64,000 nt of DNA from Dicyema japonicum (taxonomy: Eukaryota; Dicyemida; Rhombozoa; Dicyemidae), in the NCBI GenBank assembly GCA_011109175.1, contig RDEW01000045.1, positions 177,417 through 241,416 of the forward strand. Direction: 5' to 3'. The translations under genes and the position numbers were made by a program. Shown piece by piece: positions 1-9,608 of the stretch. Each line of letters opens with the position of its first letter. Position 1 is the stretch's first letter. The notes under the pieces are model-generated. The model saw nothing but the letters and a program-made list of their open reading frames with translations. It was not told the origin of the DNA and searched no databases.

Positions 1-1
1 T

Positions 2-534
2 TCCGGCGCTTCTTCTGCAGGACAGCGGGTGCAATCCTTTCGCATCGACTGTTTTCCCGCATCGGCATCGGTGCTCCTGGCAAACGTCTAGTCCCAGCCT
101 TTGTCCGATTCCAATTCTCAAAGAATCGTCGTCCAAAAAGGTCCCGAGATTTGGGCAAGGTATTGCACCAAGCCATGCTCCACTCCCTCTACTTGAAGCT
201 GACACCAAACAAGCCAGACGATGTTGATTTGCTTCTTTCTTAAGGTCTTCCAAAATTTTGGAGCAGACAATGTCATCCCAATTTCTTTGCTTCGTTGTGT
301 CTTCTGGGATTTTGAGTCCGGACCCGTTCCATTTCCGACAAGCTTCGTCAAATGACTCATTCCAGCAAAGTCCAATTGTGTTATGAAGGACTTGCCGTGT
401 CAAATGGCTGCAGCTTGAGAGAGATGTTAGGTATGCCGGGTACGCAACCTCCAGCGCCGATCTCATTCCGACACCCCCAAATCCAGAGAAAAGCTTGCAT
501 TGTTTCCACCAAGTTCGTCGAAGCGGACGTTAAT
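2..534 (-). mobile_element. RT-element C-terminal region, open frame running off the left edge
   Basis: Read on the minus strand, one frame stays open from about 534 to the window edge (about 175 codons). It contains FGGVGMRSALEVAYPAYL, then GAWLGAIPCPNLGTFLDD, SLRIGIGQRLGLDVCQ and a Cys/His cluster CRCGKTVDAKGLHPLSC. This order matches the region after the reverse transcriptase in a metazoan retroelement class often annotated only as uncharacterised protein. The same motif set recurs on the plus strand at 5010-5480 and its downstream domain at 2560-2812, 27430-27770, 29349-29606 and 32290-32645. I call it the VWDAT/ELGG class here. This is the only copy in the window without a visible break, so it may be young. 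The class assignment rests on recognition, not on a search. Confidence 0.75.
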
Positions 535-539
535 TAGTG

Positions 540-2036
540 ACTCGACTGTTTGCTTGAGAGAGAGACTTGAGAGACTTGACAAAAATCTCCTCAAAAATTT
601 TCGATTGAATCGTAATGAGTGTTTTTTGGCATATGTTTAACAGAGCCACGCCACCAGCTCAACCAAAAAATTAACAATACAATTTCAAAAATATATTTTT
701 TAACAAATAAGCTAAAAATTTGGAAAGCTGTAAAAAATGGTATCTATCTCTTCTTAAAATAATATAATTTGCTCATGGCATTTTAGGCTAAACATGCCAA
801 AAATTATCATCTATAAGCCGAATATTGATGATTTTCATTAACTATGAGTCTTTGGTTGCATGTAATTACATATTACTTGATTTTTCTTATGTATGGAACT
901 TTACAAGAAAGTATTATGTCTCATTTGCATTTTTTATAGTATTTCCTTCTTTATATTGATGTACTGGTCTTTATGTGTTTTGATGCATTCAATTCTTCTG
1001 CAATAAATTGGCTGAAAACACCGTACTAAATTTTTGATAGTGGAATAATGTTGAGTTGTTTATTTAACTACAAGATCAGTTTGTGGCAGTTCAACTGTCG
1101 AATTTGACATACCAGCTTAAGGAATGCAATGGGACTGATTGAGATGTTATAGAAAACTCAGAGTTTGGACTCCATCGATTTTTAGTTGAACATTTGTTAA
1201 TTGCCATGGGTTCAATTCAACATTCGCACGTAGGCCTAGGCAGTCCTTGATGGTATACACTTTTCAGTGATATTGAAATTGCGATTCTTTTATTAAACAT
1301 TATCACGTGACAATAAATCAAATTCATAGGTATACCGTAAATGATGCAACAAATCAAATGTAAACCAAAATTCTTTACGTGACTATTAATGGTCAATTAC
1401 ACGATACTAATTTGTGCATCAAATGTCATTACAACTGATTACCAATGTAGGAACAGTATTAGGTAGTCCATGACTCCAAACTTTACTATAATACTGTTCA
1501 TATAATTTCATAGAGTTATCTATGATTATGTCTTTGGTACGTGGGTTAGGAATTGTGCCCTTTTACCTGAAAAGATATCGAAAGTGGTTGGTCCCTTCAC
1601 AGAAGAGTTTTATATGTAGACTTTGGATAGATAAGTTATTTTAACTTACTCATTCAATCGGTAAATATCATTTAGAATGGTTCACCGGGTGAGTTATTCA
1701 GAAAATGTAATAATAATGGAATATACCAAATATTCTAAAGACTTGAAAATCACCAATAAATCTTTATTATAACCCAATGAATCCCTGTTAGTAGATTAGT
1801 AAGTTAATGAATTCAAGAATTCAAAGTGGGGGGACATTCTCCATTATTAACGCAGTACTGTTCCGCAAGTCTCTTAACGTCGATATCCTCATTCGTCCAA
1901 TAAGCCTGAATTATTAAACTAACTACTCTATATTGGAGTCCCTTGCTTTTATAGTAAATGCAATATTTACAGGAGGAATAATCACGTGACTTTAATTAAA
2001 ATTGACTTTACATTGTGGTGGTTTACATTGCGATTG
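540..2036. other. AT-rich intergenic stretch, no gene seen
   Basis: No frame on either strand reads like conserved protein, with or without removing short GT...AG segments. No repeat shared with the rest of the window was noticed. Confidence 0.5.
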
Positions 2037-2456
2037 TTATGCTGGTGGTCGTTCTAAATAAATAAAATCACTAATATATGCATTATGATTGTTTTGCCGA
2101 TTATGCTCATCTTTAGTACGATTTTTATTGGCATCATCATTGTGATGGTTTCTATTTTCGTTGTGCTCATTATGATGGCGATTGTCATGATGGTTTCGAT
2201 CATAATTTTGCTCATTGTTATTCCTATTATGGCGATTGTCATGATGGTTTCGATCATGGTTGTGTTCATTGCTATCCCTATTATGGCGATTGTCATGATG
2301 GTTTCGTTCTTGGTTGTGCTCATTGTTATCCCTATTATGGCGATTGTCATGATGGTTTCTGTGATGTCGATGATTATATGAGTTGGCGACGAACAGCTCA
2401 GATAATAGTACAATTCCTTTAATTAGTAATTTTTAAAAACCAATTAATCCAATCAT
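2037..2456 (-). CDS. Secreted His/Asn/Arg-rich tandem-repeat protein, one 24-bp intron
   Basis: The minus-strand ATG is at 2456-2454. Removing a 24-bp GT...AG segment (2417-2440) gives a 131-residue frame ending in TAA at 2039-2037. The N-terminus MIGLIGIVLLSELFVANS reads as a signal peptide. The rest is about five tandem copies of an 18-residue unit of the type RNHHDNRHNRDNNEHNQE, with the fourth copy shortened by three residues, followed by a tail ending RPPA. At DNA level this is a 54-bp minisatellite. Composition is dominated by His, Asn, Asp and Arg, which suggests a metal- or polyanion-binding secreted product, but that is inference. The intron splits a codon inside the signal peptide. 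The hydrophobic plus-strand frame over the same repeats is a shadow. I recognise no family. Confidence 0.75.
2417..2440 (-). other. 24-bp intron in the His-rich gene
   Basis: It starts GTTTTT and ends AAAG on the minus strand. Removing it joins ATTG to GAATT in frame and completes the signal peptide. Confidence 0.7.
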
Positions 2457-2559
2457 TTTATGAAGCACCGAATGTTTTTAACATTTTATTATGAATTTAT
2501 GGTTAACCATCAAATATTATTTAATTTATTTTTTTTAAAAATGACAATTATTTAACAGA

Positions 2560-2812
2560 AAAGCAAATGTTAGTTGAGGAAGCCGGCTGCGTGAATCGAG
2601 AACGAGTTCTTTTGTAGTAAGGCCATTCAAATCTTTTGTCTCAGCCATAACCCTTCTCGCTGATACTTTTTCTTCCTGGCATGCATTCCACCGAGTTCGC
2701 GCAGAAACTCAGCCGTCATTAGACCAACGGCTCCCGGTGACTCGGCCGTAACAGGAGTAAATCGGTAGCGGTCCCCGAGGCAGGAATATTTCTTGATTTT
2801 CTGATAAGACCC
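2560..2812 (-). mobile_element. VWDAT/ELGG-class retroelement fragment (3' domain)
   Basis: It is a diverged copy of the C-terminal domain also found at 27430-27770 (minus) and 32340-32640 (plus). It reads, with frame breaks, the block around GPMTAEFLRELGG and the following QRIxIAxxRGNS-type segment. It is a decayed fragment. Confidence 0.7.
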
Positions 2813-2989
2813 TCCAGATATCTAAAACAAACACCTTCCTTGTGACTATTGAGTTAAAAACTTTATGTATGTCCCAGTTTGCATCATAAGTATATTGTTG
2901 TGCAATGGGTTGACATGGAGAAACTTTGTTGAGGACTCATAAGGTGCAATCTGTAGTAGAGAACACCATGGTCTAAAATGCGGTCATGT

Positions 2990-3380
2990 TATGTTATGTT
3001 ATCCAATTAAGTCGTGTCCGACCCTTGGAGATCTCATGAACAAGTTTCCTCCACTCTCCCCGATCCGTCGCAAATTGGAATAGCCTTGATATAGACATTC
3101 CAGTGACGTCTTCCACCATGGATAGCCACTGATTCCTCAATCGACCAGGTCTTCTCTTCCCAGTAATATTGCTCAGCATAATGGTTCTTTCCAGGTAGTC
3201 AGAGCGGATAACATGGCCAAAGAACACCAATCTGTGTTTTACGATTCTATCTTCTAGAGAAGTGTCCGTCTCCACCTGTTTGAGTACATCATTGTTTGTT
3301 ATTTTGGAAGTTCAATGGATTCTTAGTAACCTCCTCCAGCACCACAGTTCAAAAGCATCAATTTTTCGTTATTCGCCTTT
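2990..3380 (-). mobile_element. LINE C-terminal fragment (endonuclease-RT family, RTE/BovB-like)
   Basis: The minus-strand frame reads SLEDRIVKHRLVFFGHVIRS, then GKRRPGRLRNQWLSMVEDVT and KGRTRLNW. This is the conserved C-terminal tail of animal endonuclease-reverse transcriptase LINEs. A longer copy of the same family lies at 15679-17607 on the same strand. Only the 3' end is here, as expected for 5'-truncated retrotransposition. Confidence 0.85.
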
Positions 3381-3405
3381 TTCAGGATCCAAAATAAGGT
3401 AGACA

Positions 3406-3844
3406 GTGTTATTTGTACCTCGGTGGTGGTCATACATAATAAACCGGATATTGTGGTACACGAGAAGTCGGCATTACGTCTCAAGACCTTTTGCGGACTG
3501 TAGAGGTAAAGAAAAAAAGAGAAATACGATTGCTTGCAAACAAGATGAAACAGATGCTTGGTTGCAAGGTCCTAGTTATTCCAATAGTAATGACGTGGGA
3601 AGGAATTTCAACAAAGTACTACAAAGGATATCTGAAGCAGTTGGGGGTAGATAGGAAGCTCCAGGTCTATCTACAGTCCACTGTATTAAAGCAAACCCTA
3701 GAGAGCTTGACACTGGAGTATTGGAGGCAGAGGCCGGAGATGCCATATGGGGAGAAAGTTCACTTGGACAAGACGCTCTCAGAGTTGTTCCAGCAACCAG
3801 AATCGAACCTGCCTGAGGATGCTGGCGAACAGGCAGGCGAGGAA
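3406..3844 (+). mobile_element. LINE C-terminal region (R4/Dong-like)
   Basis: Plus-strand frames read KKKREIRLLANKMKQMLG, KVLVIPIVMTWEGISTKYYK and GYLKQLGVDRKLQ, then a Pro/Glu-rich end ESNLPEDAGEQAGEE. The VxVIPxVxxxxG block near the C-terminus is typical of LINEs with a restriction-like endonuclease. A related minus-strand copy lies at 53210-53480. The last 77 bp recur at 4164-4240 on the other side of an inserted element. Confidence 0.65.
3768..3844 (+). repeat. Left arm of a 77-bp direct repeat flanking an insertion
   Basis: This 77-bp stretch, starting ACAAGACGCTCTC and ending GCGAGGAA, recurs at 4164-4240 with about six differences. It lies immediately next to the short element at 3845-4163, so it looks like a long target-site duplication. 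Confidence 0.7.
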
Positions 3845-4163
3845 TTATAATTTATAATTTATTAACCCCGGATACACAGAGAAAGAAGTTAAAATAAACA
3901 ACTAATTAAGTGAATTCAGTTTCCACTTCTACAGAAACAGAGTCCATCCGGAATCAACATAAAAGGTAAGACGTCCACTACATGCAGTCGTGGAAACCCC
4001 TCCAGAAGAGTGGGGGAGAGCAAATGATCCTTTTTCGTGCTGGCCTAGCACTGGGCGCCACCTAGACAGGTGGATCACATGACGCCATTCTAATAGGAAG
4101 AGAGAGGAGGAACAGACAAGCAAGCAGAAAAACCACATGTCGCTACGCGGTTTTTTAATAGCT
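3845..4163 (-). mobile_element. Short non-autonomous LINE derivative (5' end joined to 3' end)
   Basis: Read on the minus strand, this ~300-bp unit matches 38735-39035 (plus) over its whole length. It opens with a segment resembling the 5' leader of the 2A-bearing LINEs (GCGTCATG..., then CATTTGCTCTC) and closes with a segment like LINE 3' ends (TCTTTCTCTGTGTATCCGG followed by an AT-rich tail). It has no coding capacity, and the leader ATG is followed at once by a stop. The arrangement, LINE head plus LINE tail with the middle lost, parallels trypanosome RIME relative to ingi. Confidence 0.7.
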
Positions 4164-4240
4164 ACAAGGCGCTCTCGGAGTTGTTTAAGCAACCAGAATC
4201 GAACCTGCCTGAGGAGGCTGGCGAAAAGGCAGGCGAGGAA
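4164..4240 (+). repeat. Right arm of the 77-bp direct repeat
   Basis: This is the second copy of the sequence at 3768-3844, abutting the other end of the inserted short element. Confidence 0.7.
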
Positions 4241-4559
4241 GGTTGTTGGTTATTAAATATTAACTTTTTATTATTGGTAAAATAAAGTGGGTTTATAATT
4301 TCAAACAATAAGTAAAAGTAATTATTTTATGATGTCATTTTAACTCAATCTTCTCTTCTTGAGGTCACTTTTTCTGGAGCCACTAAGTGTGTTTAGTCGA
4401 TGCACATCCCACATTCAGAGAATATCCTAGGTTGACATGCCGTATTCCTCATCACCAGGCATTATTTCAATTTTTCTTTTGTGAAAAAAATTCTACGAGT
4501 GGCCATAATTAATGAGCCATGAAATTCCCGTTCTTCTTAGGTAGTGATTTGCCTTATGC
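4241..4559. other. No gene seen
   Basis: AT-rich sequence between two retroelement pieces. No supported frame. Confidence 0.4.
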
Positions 4560-5005
4560 TCCAATTCACCAAAAAATCGGAGGAGCATTCGTTCTGCTTT
4601 GTTACTGACAGATTCGAGGCCTCTTCCAAGTTTATTTCTTGGTAGATAAAGTCTTTCTTTATTTGCCAGTTCATAAAAACAGATACTTTAATAAACCTGA
4701 TATTTTTGTCCACGATAAAATGAAGAATGAAATTGTACTTATTGAAACTGTAATTACTTCTCAAGGATTATTGAAGTAACTGAAGTAGATAAGTATCATA
4801 AGTAAGATTTATGGCTGGAGAGCTCATGCTACTTTATGGTGCTCCAGTCAAAATCATACCTATTGTTCTAATCTGGGACGGTATCGTTTCGTAAACTTGG
4901 GAGCCATCGAAATCGATACACCAACCAGAACATACATCAAATCCATTGTCTTCAAAAAGACGTTAGAGATCATATTGGTAGAGTATAAGTACGGGGTGCA
5001 CAATA
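4560..5005 (+). mobile_element. LINE C-terminal fragment (R4/Dong-like), decayed
   Basis: Plus-strand frames around 4665-4760 read FNKPDIFVHDKMKNEIVLIE, the domain in which these LINEs keep a PD..(D/E).K-type endonuclease core. A second copy, FNKPDIFVHGKIKNEIILK, is on the minus strand at 23130-23330. Several frame breaks follow. Confidence 0.6.
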
Positions 5006-5009
5006 TCGA

Positions 5010-5480
5010 AAAGAGTTGGTTACAGCAACCAATCATCTGGTGGAATTAGCAGTTCAGTTCAATACCTTGGACTCGGAGCTGAAAGCAGTCCTACGTAACG
5101 AAACCGGACATACCTTGGACTCGGAGCTTGATAGAGTCAGCAAGTTGTGGAGAGACCTGGGCTTGGAATTCCCGTCGAACTTTGCTTGCCAGAAGAGTTA
5201 GAACTCAATTGCATGTATGAGCACTCTGGAGGCCGCGAAGACAAGCGCCAACCAACACCGACTAGCAAGCATTAAGTCGGCCGCACATCGCGGAAATGGA
5301 GTCTGGCTCGAAACACTACCGTGGCCACATCTGGGAACCCTCCTTGATGAAACCAGCCTGAGGATCGGGGTGGCACTGCGCCTAGGAGTAAACATATGCC
5401 AGAGACACAAATGTCGTTGCGGCGATCCGGTATATCGAAGATGAAATAGCAGCGATGGCCTATGAGGTGAATCGGGACCA
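5010..5480 (+). mobile_element. VWDAT/ELGG-class retroelement fragment (post-RT region)
   Basis: It reads SANQHRLASIKSAAHRG, GVWLETLPWPHLGTLLDE, SLRIGVALRLGVNICQ and HKCRCGDPV, which aligns motif by motif with the left-edge fragment. A short internal duplication (CCTTGGACTCGGAGCT at about 5064 and 5112) precedes it. It is broken by stops. Confidence 0.75.
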
Positions 5481-5499
5481 CAAGTTTAGTCTGGTTTTA

Positions 5500-6045
5500 G
5501 GGGAATTCCGGTATTCGTGGAATCGGTTTAGAGGGGTTTAACTGTATTATTTTGTGACATTTAGTGATTAATTTTTTAATTTGGATCTCTCAATTTTTGC
5601 ATTCTATAGAATTTTTAATATCAAAAATAAACTTATTGGGTATATTTAAGTTGATTCTGCTATAGAAAATTTAGTAATTTTATTAGCCTCGACTATGTGT
5701 GGGCCATAATATAACATATTTATTATAATTCTAAGTAATACTGAATACCTTGAGAAAAAAATTTTCAACTCAATGATCGACATAAAAAAAAAGTTTAAAC
5801 TTAATAATAACAATCAGGTAACCAAAAAATTTATTTATTTATTTATTTACGCGAAATGGTTACGTCAGAAAAATACATTTACGCGAAATGAATAAAAGAA
5901 AGGGTTCTGACGAACTCTGAAGAGCGACAAATTCTTAGTTTAGTTAACAACTTTATGATAATCTTTTTACTAATTCAAATAAAAAATAATCAATGTTAAG
6001 CAAAGTTTAAACAATATAACAAAATTAAGAATCCAATTATTTTAA
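5500..6045. other. AT-rich spacer with TTTA simple repeat
   Basis: It contains a short TTTA run near 5828-5850 and a 10-bp direct repeat (TTACGCGAAA, about 5848 and 5879). No gene is seen. Confidence 0.5.
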
Positions 6046-7103
6046 TTAAATCAATGGTATGCTGCCCATAAATGGTTCCAAATGAGATTTTGATTTTATA
6101 TAAAAGGTAACAACGACTCCAATTATTGATAGTCCGATAACTCCGCATACAATTCCAATTATTATGTATTTCCTCCGTTTATCTCTCGTTGGTTGTTCAA
6201 AACATTCTTCACCTAAAATTCAGTGTTTAAATTACCATTTCCAATAAATCCAAAAGTCCAATCATCACGGGAAAATTGTAATTTTAACGACGAAATTTCG
6301 ATAGACAAACCAGCGGAGTTTTTTTGTGAAATTAATACGCACTCATAGTGGTTACCCACTCTAATCCATTTAAAGTTTTGTTCAAAATACAAACATCTTT
6401 TCTTCATTTGGCGTGTACAACAAGATAAATTTAAAATCCGATATTTACCACCCGCAATATTTGGTGAAATAAATATTAAGGAATGTTTTCCGACCAACAC
6501 ATATTCATTGTAATCATTATCTATTTTATAAAAATTTTTATAATCACTATCGAATAACTCATCCTTTATCTAAAGATTAACCCACATATATACAATATTG
6601 TTATTTTCAATATATGATATTTTGATTTTCCCGCTTAGTACACCGAGGATTATATCATTTTTAAGTAGAAACCAAATTGGCATATTTGGGTCATTATTTG
6701 GGTTGCAGTCACTTCCAATGTAAATTTTAATTAAAACCTCTTCCAGTAAAATATTCCAAAGAATTATTCTGGTATAATTCTAACTTGATAAAATAAAGCA
6801 GAAAAAATAACTTCAAAAAACTAATACTAGTAGAACCACATAGGTAGTATTTACCATATTTAGTTATAGTAAACGTCTGCTTTTTACTATAATTTTGAGC
6901 ATCTTCAATATACCCATAATCTTACCATGAACCATTTCTATAATTAATTCAACAGTATCGGCGTTGTCCTTAAATTTTTGAACATATGCAAATTTTAAGG
7001 TATTTTTGTTATAACATGGCAAAAGCATTATCCCTCTTTTGGCTTCATGTACATCATTATTAATATAAAATTTGTTTAAATAGAGTAAACAAAATCTAGA
7101 CAT
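6046..7103 (-). CDS. Type I membrane protein A of a two-member paralogous family
   Basis: It is read on the minus strand from ATG 7103 to TAA 6048. Splicing 23-24 bp GT...AG introns at 6903-6925, 6570-6593 and 6213-6235 joins frames. Landmarks in order are an N-terminal region ending VELIIEMVHDAQNYSKK, a block SDCNPNNDPNMP, a block KLQFSRDDWTFGFIGN, a Cys-containing juxtamembrane stretch EECFEQPTRDKRRK, one hydrophobic helix YIIIGIVCGVIGLSIIGVVV, and a short tail ending SIPLI. Gene B (55331-56509) has the same blocks in the same order and an intron at the identical place before the helix. The joins between about 6700 and 6860 do not resolve cleanly. Topology suggests a single-pass surface protein with an extracellular N-terminus. 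The signal peptide exon was not found, unlike gene B. I recognise no family. Confidence 0.75.
6213..6235 (-). other. 23-bp intron shared with the paralogue
   Basis: It begins GTAATTTAAA and ends TTTTAG on the minus strand, phase 1, just before the transmembrane exon. The paralogue has a 23-bp intron at the homologous site (55519-55541). Confidence 0.85.
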
Positions 7104-7145
7104 ATTCAAAGGAATTGTCGCAGTTTATATATGTCTAAAATAAAA

Positions 7146-7391
7146 GTCTCCATTCAGACTCCAATATGACAATATTGCTTAATAAAAAAAATAAGATAAA
7201 ATAATTAATTAGGTTCATGTAATCTAATTAAATTTAAATTTAATTTATATTTTAAATAAACTATAATAGTCTCCATTCAGAATCCAATATGACAATATTG
7301 CTGAATAAAAAAAATACGATTAAATAATTAACTAGGTTCATGAAATCTAATTTAATCTAAATTTAATTTATATTTTAAATAAACTTTTTAT
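7146..7391. repeat. Two tandem copies of a 123-bp unit
   Basis: Copies at 7146-7268 and 7269-7391 both start GTCTCCATTCAGA and differ by a few bases. They lie immediately upstream of membrane-protein gene A, so they may include its promoter region. Confidence 0.85.
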
Positions 7392-8050
7392 TATTTATGT
7401 TTTTAATTCAATATTATTTTATTATTAGGAAGATATTGAACACGTTGCTGGTTAATGGTTGTTGTTGATAAGAACCATTTAAATTTATCGGATTATGCAA
7501 ACTTCTGTGCCGTATTAAGTAAAGAAAACCCAAATCTAACGGCCGCCGATTTTGTCCGACATGTTTCCGACACGGATGCTTCTAGAATTTGTCCTCAGCA
7601 AAACAACACGAAATTTTTGGTTTTACGAGCAAAAACGACTTCCTTAACAGCTGATTGTCCAGAACAATGCACTACCTCAATAATTGAAAGCACGCGCTCT
7701 AGATCGATTGTGTCCCCAGAGGTGGGTGAGCTATTCTCTTGGAAGGGTTCAAATCTAAGTTTGGAGAGGAAATAACAATGCCTGAGTTCAGAAGACTGAT
7801 ATACGCCCAAAAATGTCAACAATTACCAAGCAATGGACATGATTCGAAGGGGACCTCAGATTCTAAGCCTGATATGCCTTCGACATTTATTGAGGCCAAG
7901 TTGTATGCTCGTTGTGAACGTACCTTTATTGCAGAGTTATGTACGAATCAGTCAATTGACCATTCTTCAAGACCCCGTACGAAGAAAATTCCTTATGTAA
8001 TAGTGGATATTCTCGAATGCCTGAACAGTGTCATTAATGCTTGGATCAAA

Positions 8051-8246
8051 GTTACCCAACGTCAATTGATCAAATATCCTCTATTATTTATGCTGGGCAA
8101 ACTGCCTACCAAACTCTTACTACAAAGAAATTTGAGCCCTCAAAAAAAGTTACCCAACGTCGATTGATCAAATTTCTTCTATTACTTATGCTGGGCAAAC
8201 TGCCCATCAAAATCTTACTACAAAGAAATTTGAGCCCTCAAAATGG
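8051..8246 (+). repeat. Two tandem copies of a 98-bp unit inside LINE debris
   Basis: Copies at 8051-8148 and 8149-8246 both begin GTTACCCAACGTC and end with TTTGAGCCCTCAAA-type sequence. Confidence 0.85.
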
Positions 8247-8920
8247 ATGGAGGATATGACTAAGAGAATTGAACAATAGAGATCACATTCTGTTTTTATT
8301 GAAAAGTTTTTTACGAAGACTCTTTCTACTGATGAGAATTATGTGTCGTGCCATGCTTTGTCGATAGTGGGTTAAAGGAAAAAGCAATCCGGAGAAAGGA
8401 CCAGAATTACGTCTCTTATCCAAGATAGGATTAAAGTCATGGAGAAAAAAATATCGACATTTGAATCGAAAAGGAAATTTCGTATGGACAACCAAATGTT
8501 CGAATTGAATAGAAAGTCCTTCTACAGGAACTTGAATTCGGGACAAAATAATATTAATATCTCAATTGATAATGAAAAATGCGCAGATTTTTTGGGAAGA
8601 ATTATGGAAAAGAAGGAGTCTAAATTGGAGTTTTAATATCGGAAAAAGAATGACTGGTGTTAAAAAATGTGTATGTTGAATTCTCGAAAAATGTATTTGA
8701 ACAAACGATTCAATATTTGCCGAATTGGAAGGGCCCAGGAAGTGATGAGATCTACAATTTCTTCCTTAAGAAATAACCTCGTGCATGAATTTATATATAC
8801 CGAAATTCTTAGGATTGTAAACGGAGAGTACGTCCCTCGAAACTGTTTTTTAGTGGAATTACGTACTTGATTCCAAAATGCGAAGCACCACAGTCGCTAA
8901 AAGACTTGCGCCCTATTACA

Positions 8921-9320
8921 TGCATGTCGTCACTCTATAAACTTATGACAAAGTATATCAATGCCAAGCTAGCGGATTATGTGGAAGCGTTTGGCCTTCT
9001 TTCTGAAAACCAGATGGGAACAAAGCAGAGATGTCAGGGTGCTAGTAAATAAATCACTTAATAAAGTAATTGAAGGTGGATTATATGCCGCATGGATTCA
9101 CGTCAAAAAGCATTTGACTNTGCATGTCGTCACTCTATAAACTTATGACAAAGTATATCAATGTCAAGCTAGCGCATTATGTGGAAGCGTTTGGCCTTCT
9201 TTCTGAAAACCAGATGGGAACATGGCAGAGATGTTAGGGTGCTAGTAAATAAATCACTTAATAAAGTAATTGGAGGTGGATTATATGCCGCATGGATTCA
9301 CGTCAAAAAGCATTTGACTG
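8921..9320 (+). repeat. 199-bp direct duplication split by a single N at 9120
   Basis: 8921-9119 and 9121-9320 are almost identical. The N between them marks a contig join whose overlap was probably not merged. Confidence 0.85.
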
Positions 9321-9608
9321 GTTGACCACAACTTTTTAATGGAAGTCCTTGAAAAATCCGGAATCCCCGAATGGATTATTAAAGTTGTGAGATTACTGAT
9401 TATGCATTGGAGAGTGAAACTAATTTTGAATAATGAAAATATCCCCCATGTTATTTGTCTTATTGTTTGACCCACTTAGTCGTTTATTGGTATATAAATA
9501 TCCAAAAGTTTCCGTTTTACATTAATCATCAGTCTGTCTCGTCATTCTCAACTAATCATCTTTTATTTATTGACGATTTAAAACTTATTTCGACTAGTGA
9601 AGATGTTA

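Larger units (their letters stand above)
7440..9460 (+). mobile_element. Decayed LINE (R4/Dong-like), with an N join
   Basis: Plus-strand pieces read WKGPGSDEIYNFFLKK near 8730, then LKDLRPITCMSSLYKLMTKY at about 8890-8950 and SENQMGTKQRCQGA. A later piece reads SRKAFDWLDHNFLMEVLEKS near 9300-9350 after correcting frame. These are successive RT blocks. The N at 9120 separates two nearly identical 199-bp copies of the middle part. Stops and frame breaks are frequent. Confidence 0.7.

Noticed and set aside
2085-2381. Long hydrophobic plus-strand frame of Ile/Met/Val repeats, looking like a multi-pass membrane protein
   Set aside because: It is the antisense shadow of the His/Asn-rich repeats. 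The minus strand has a start, signal peptide, intron and stop that fit together.
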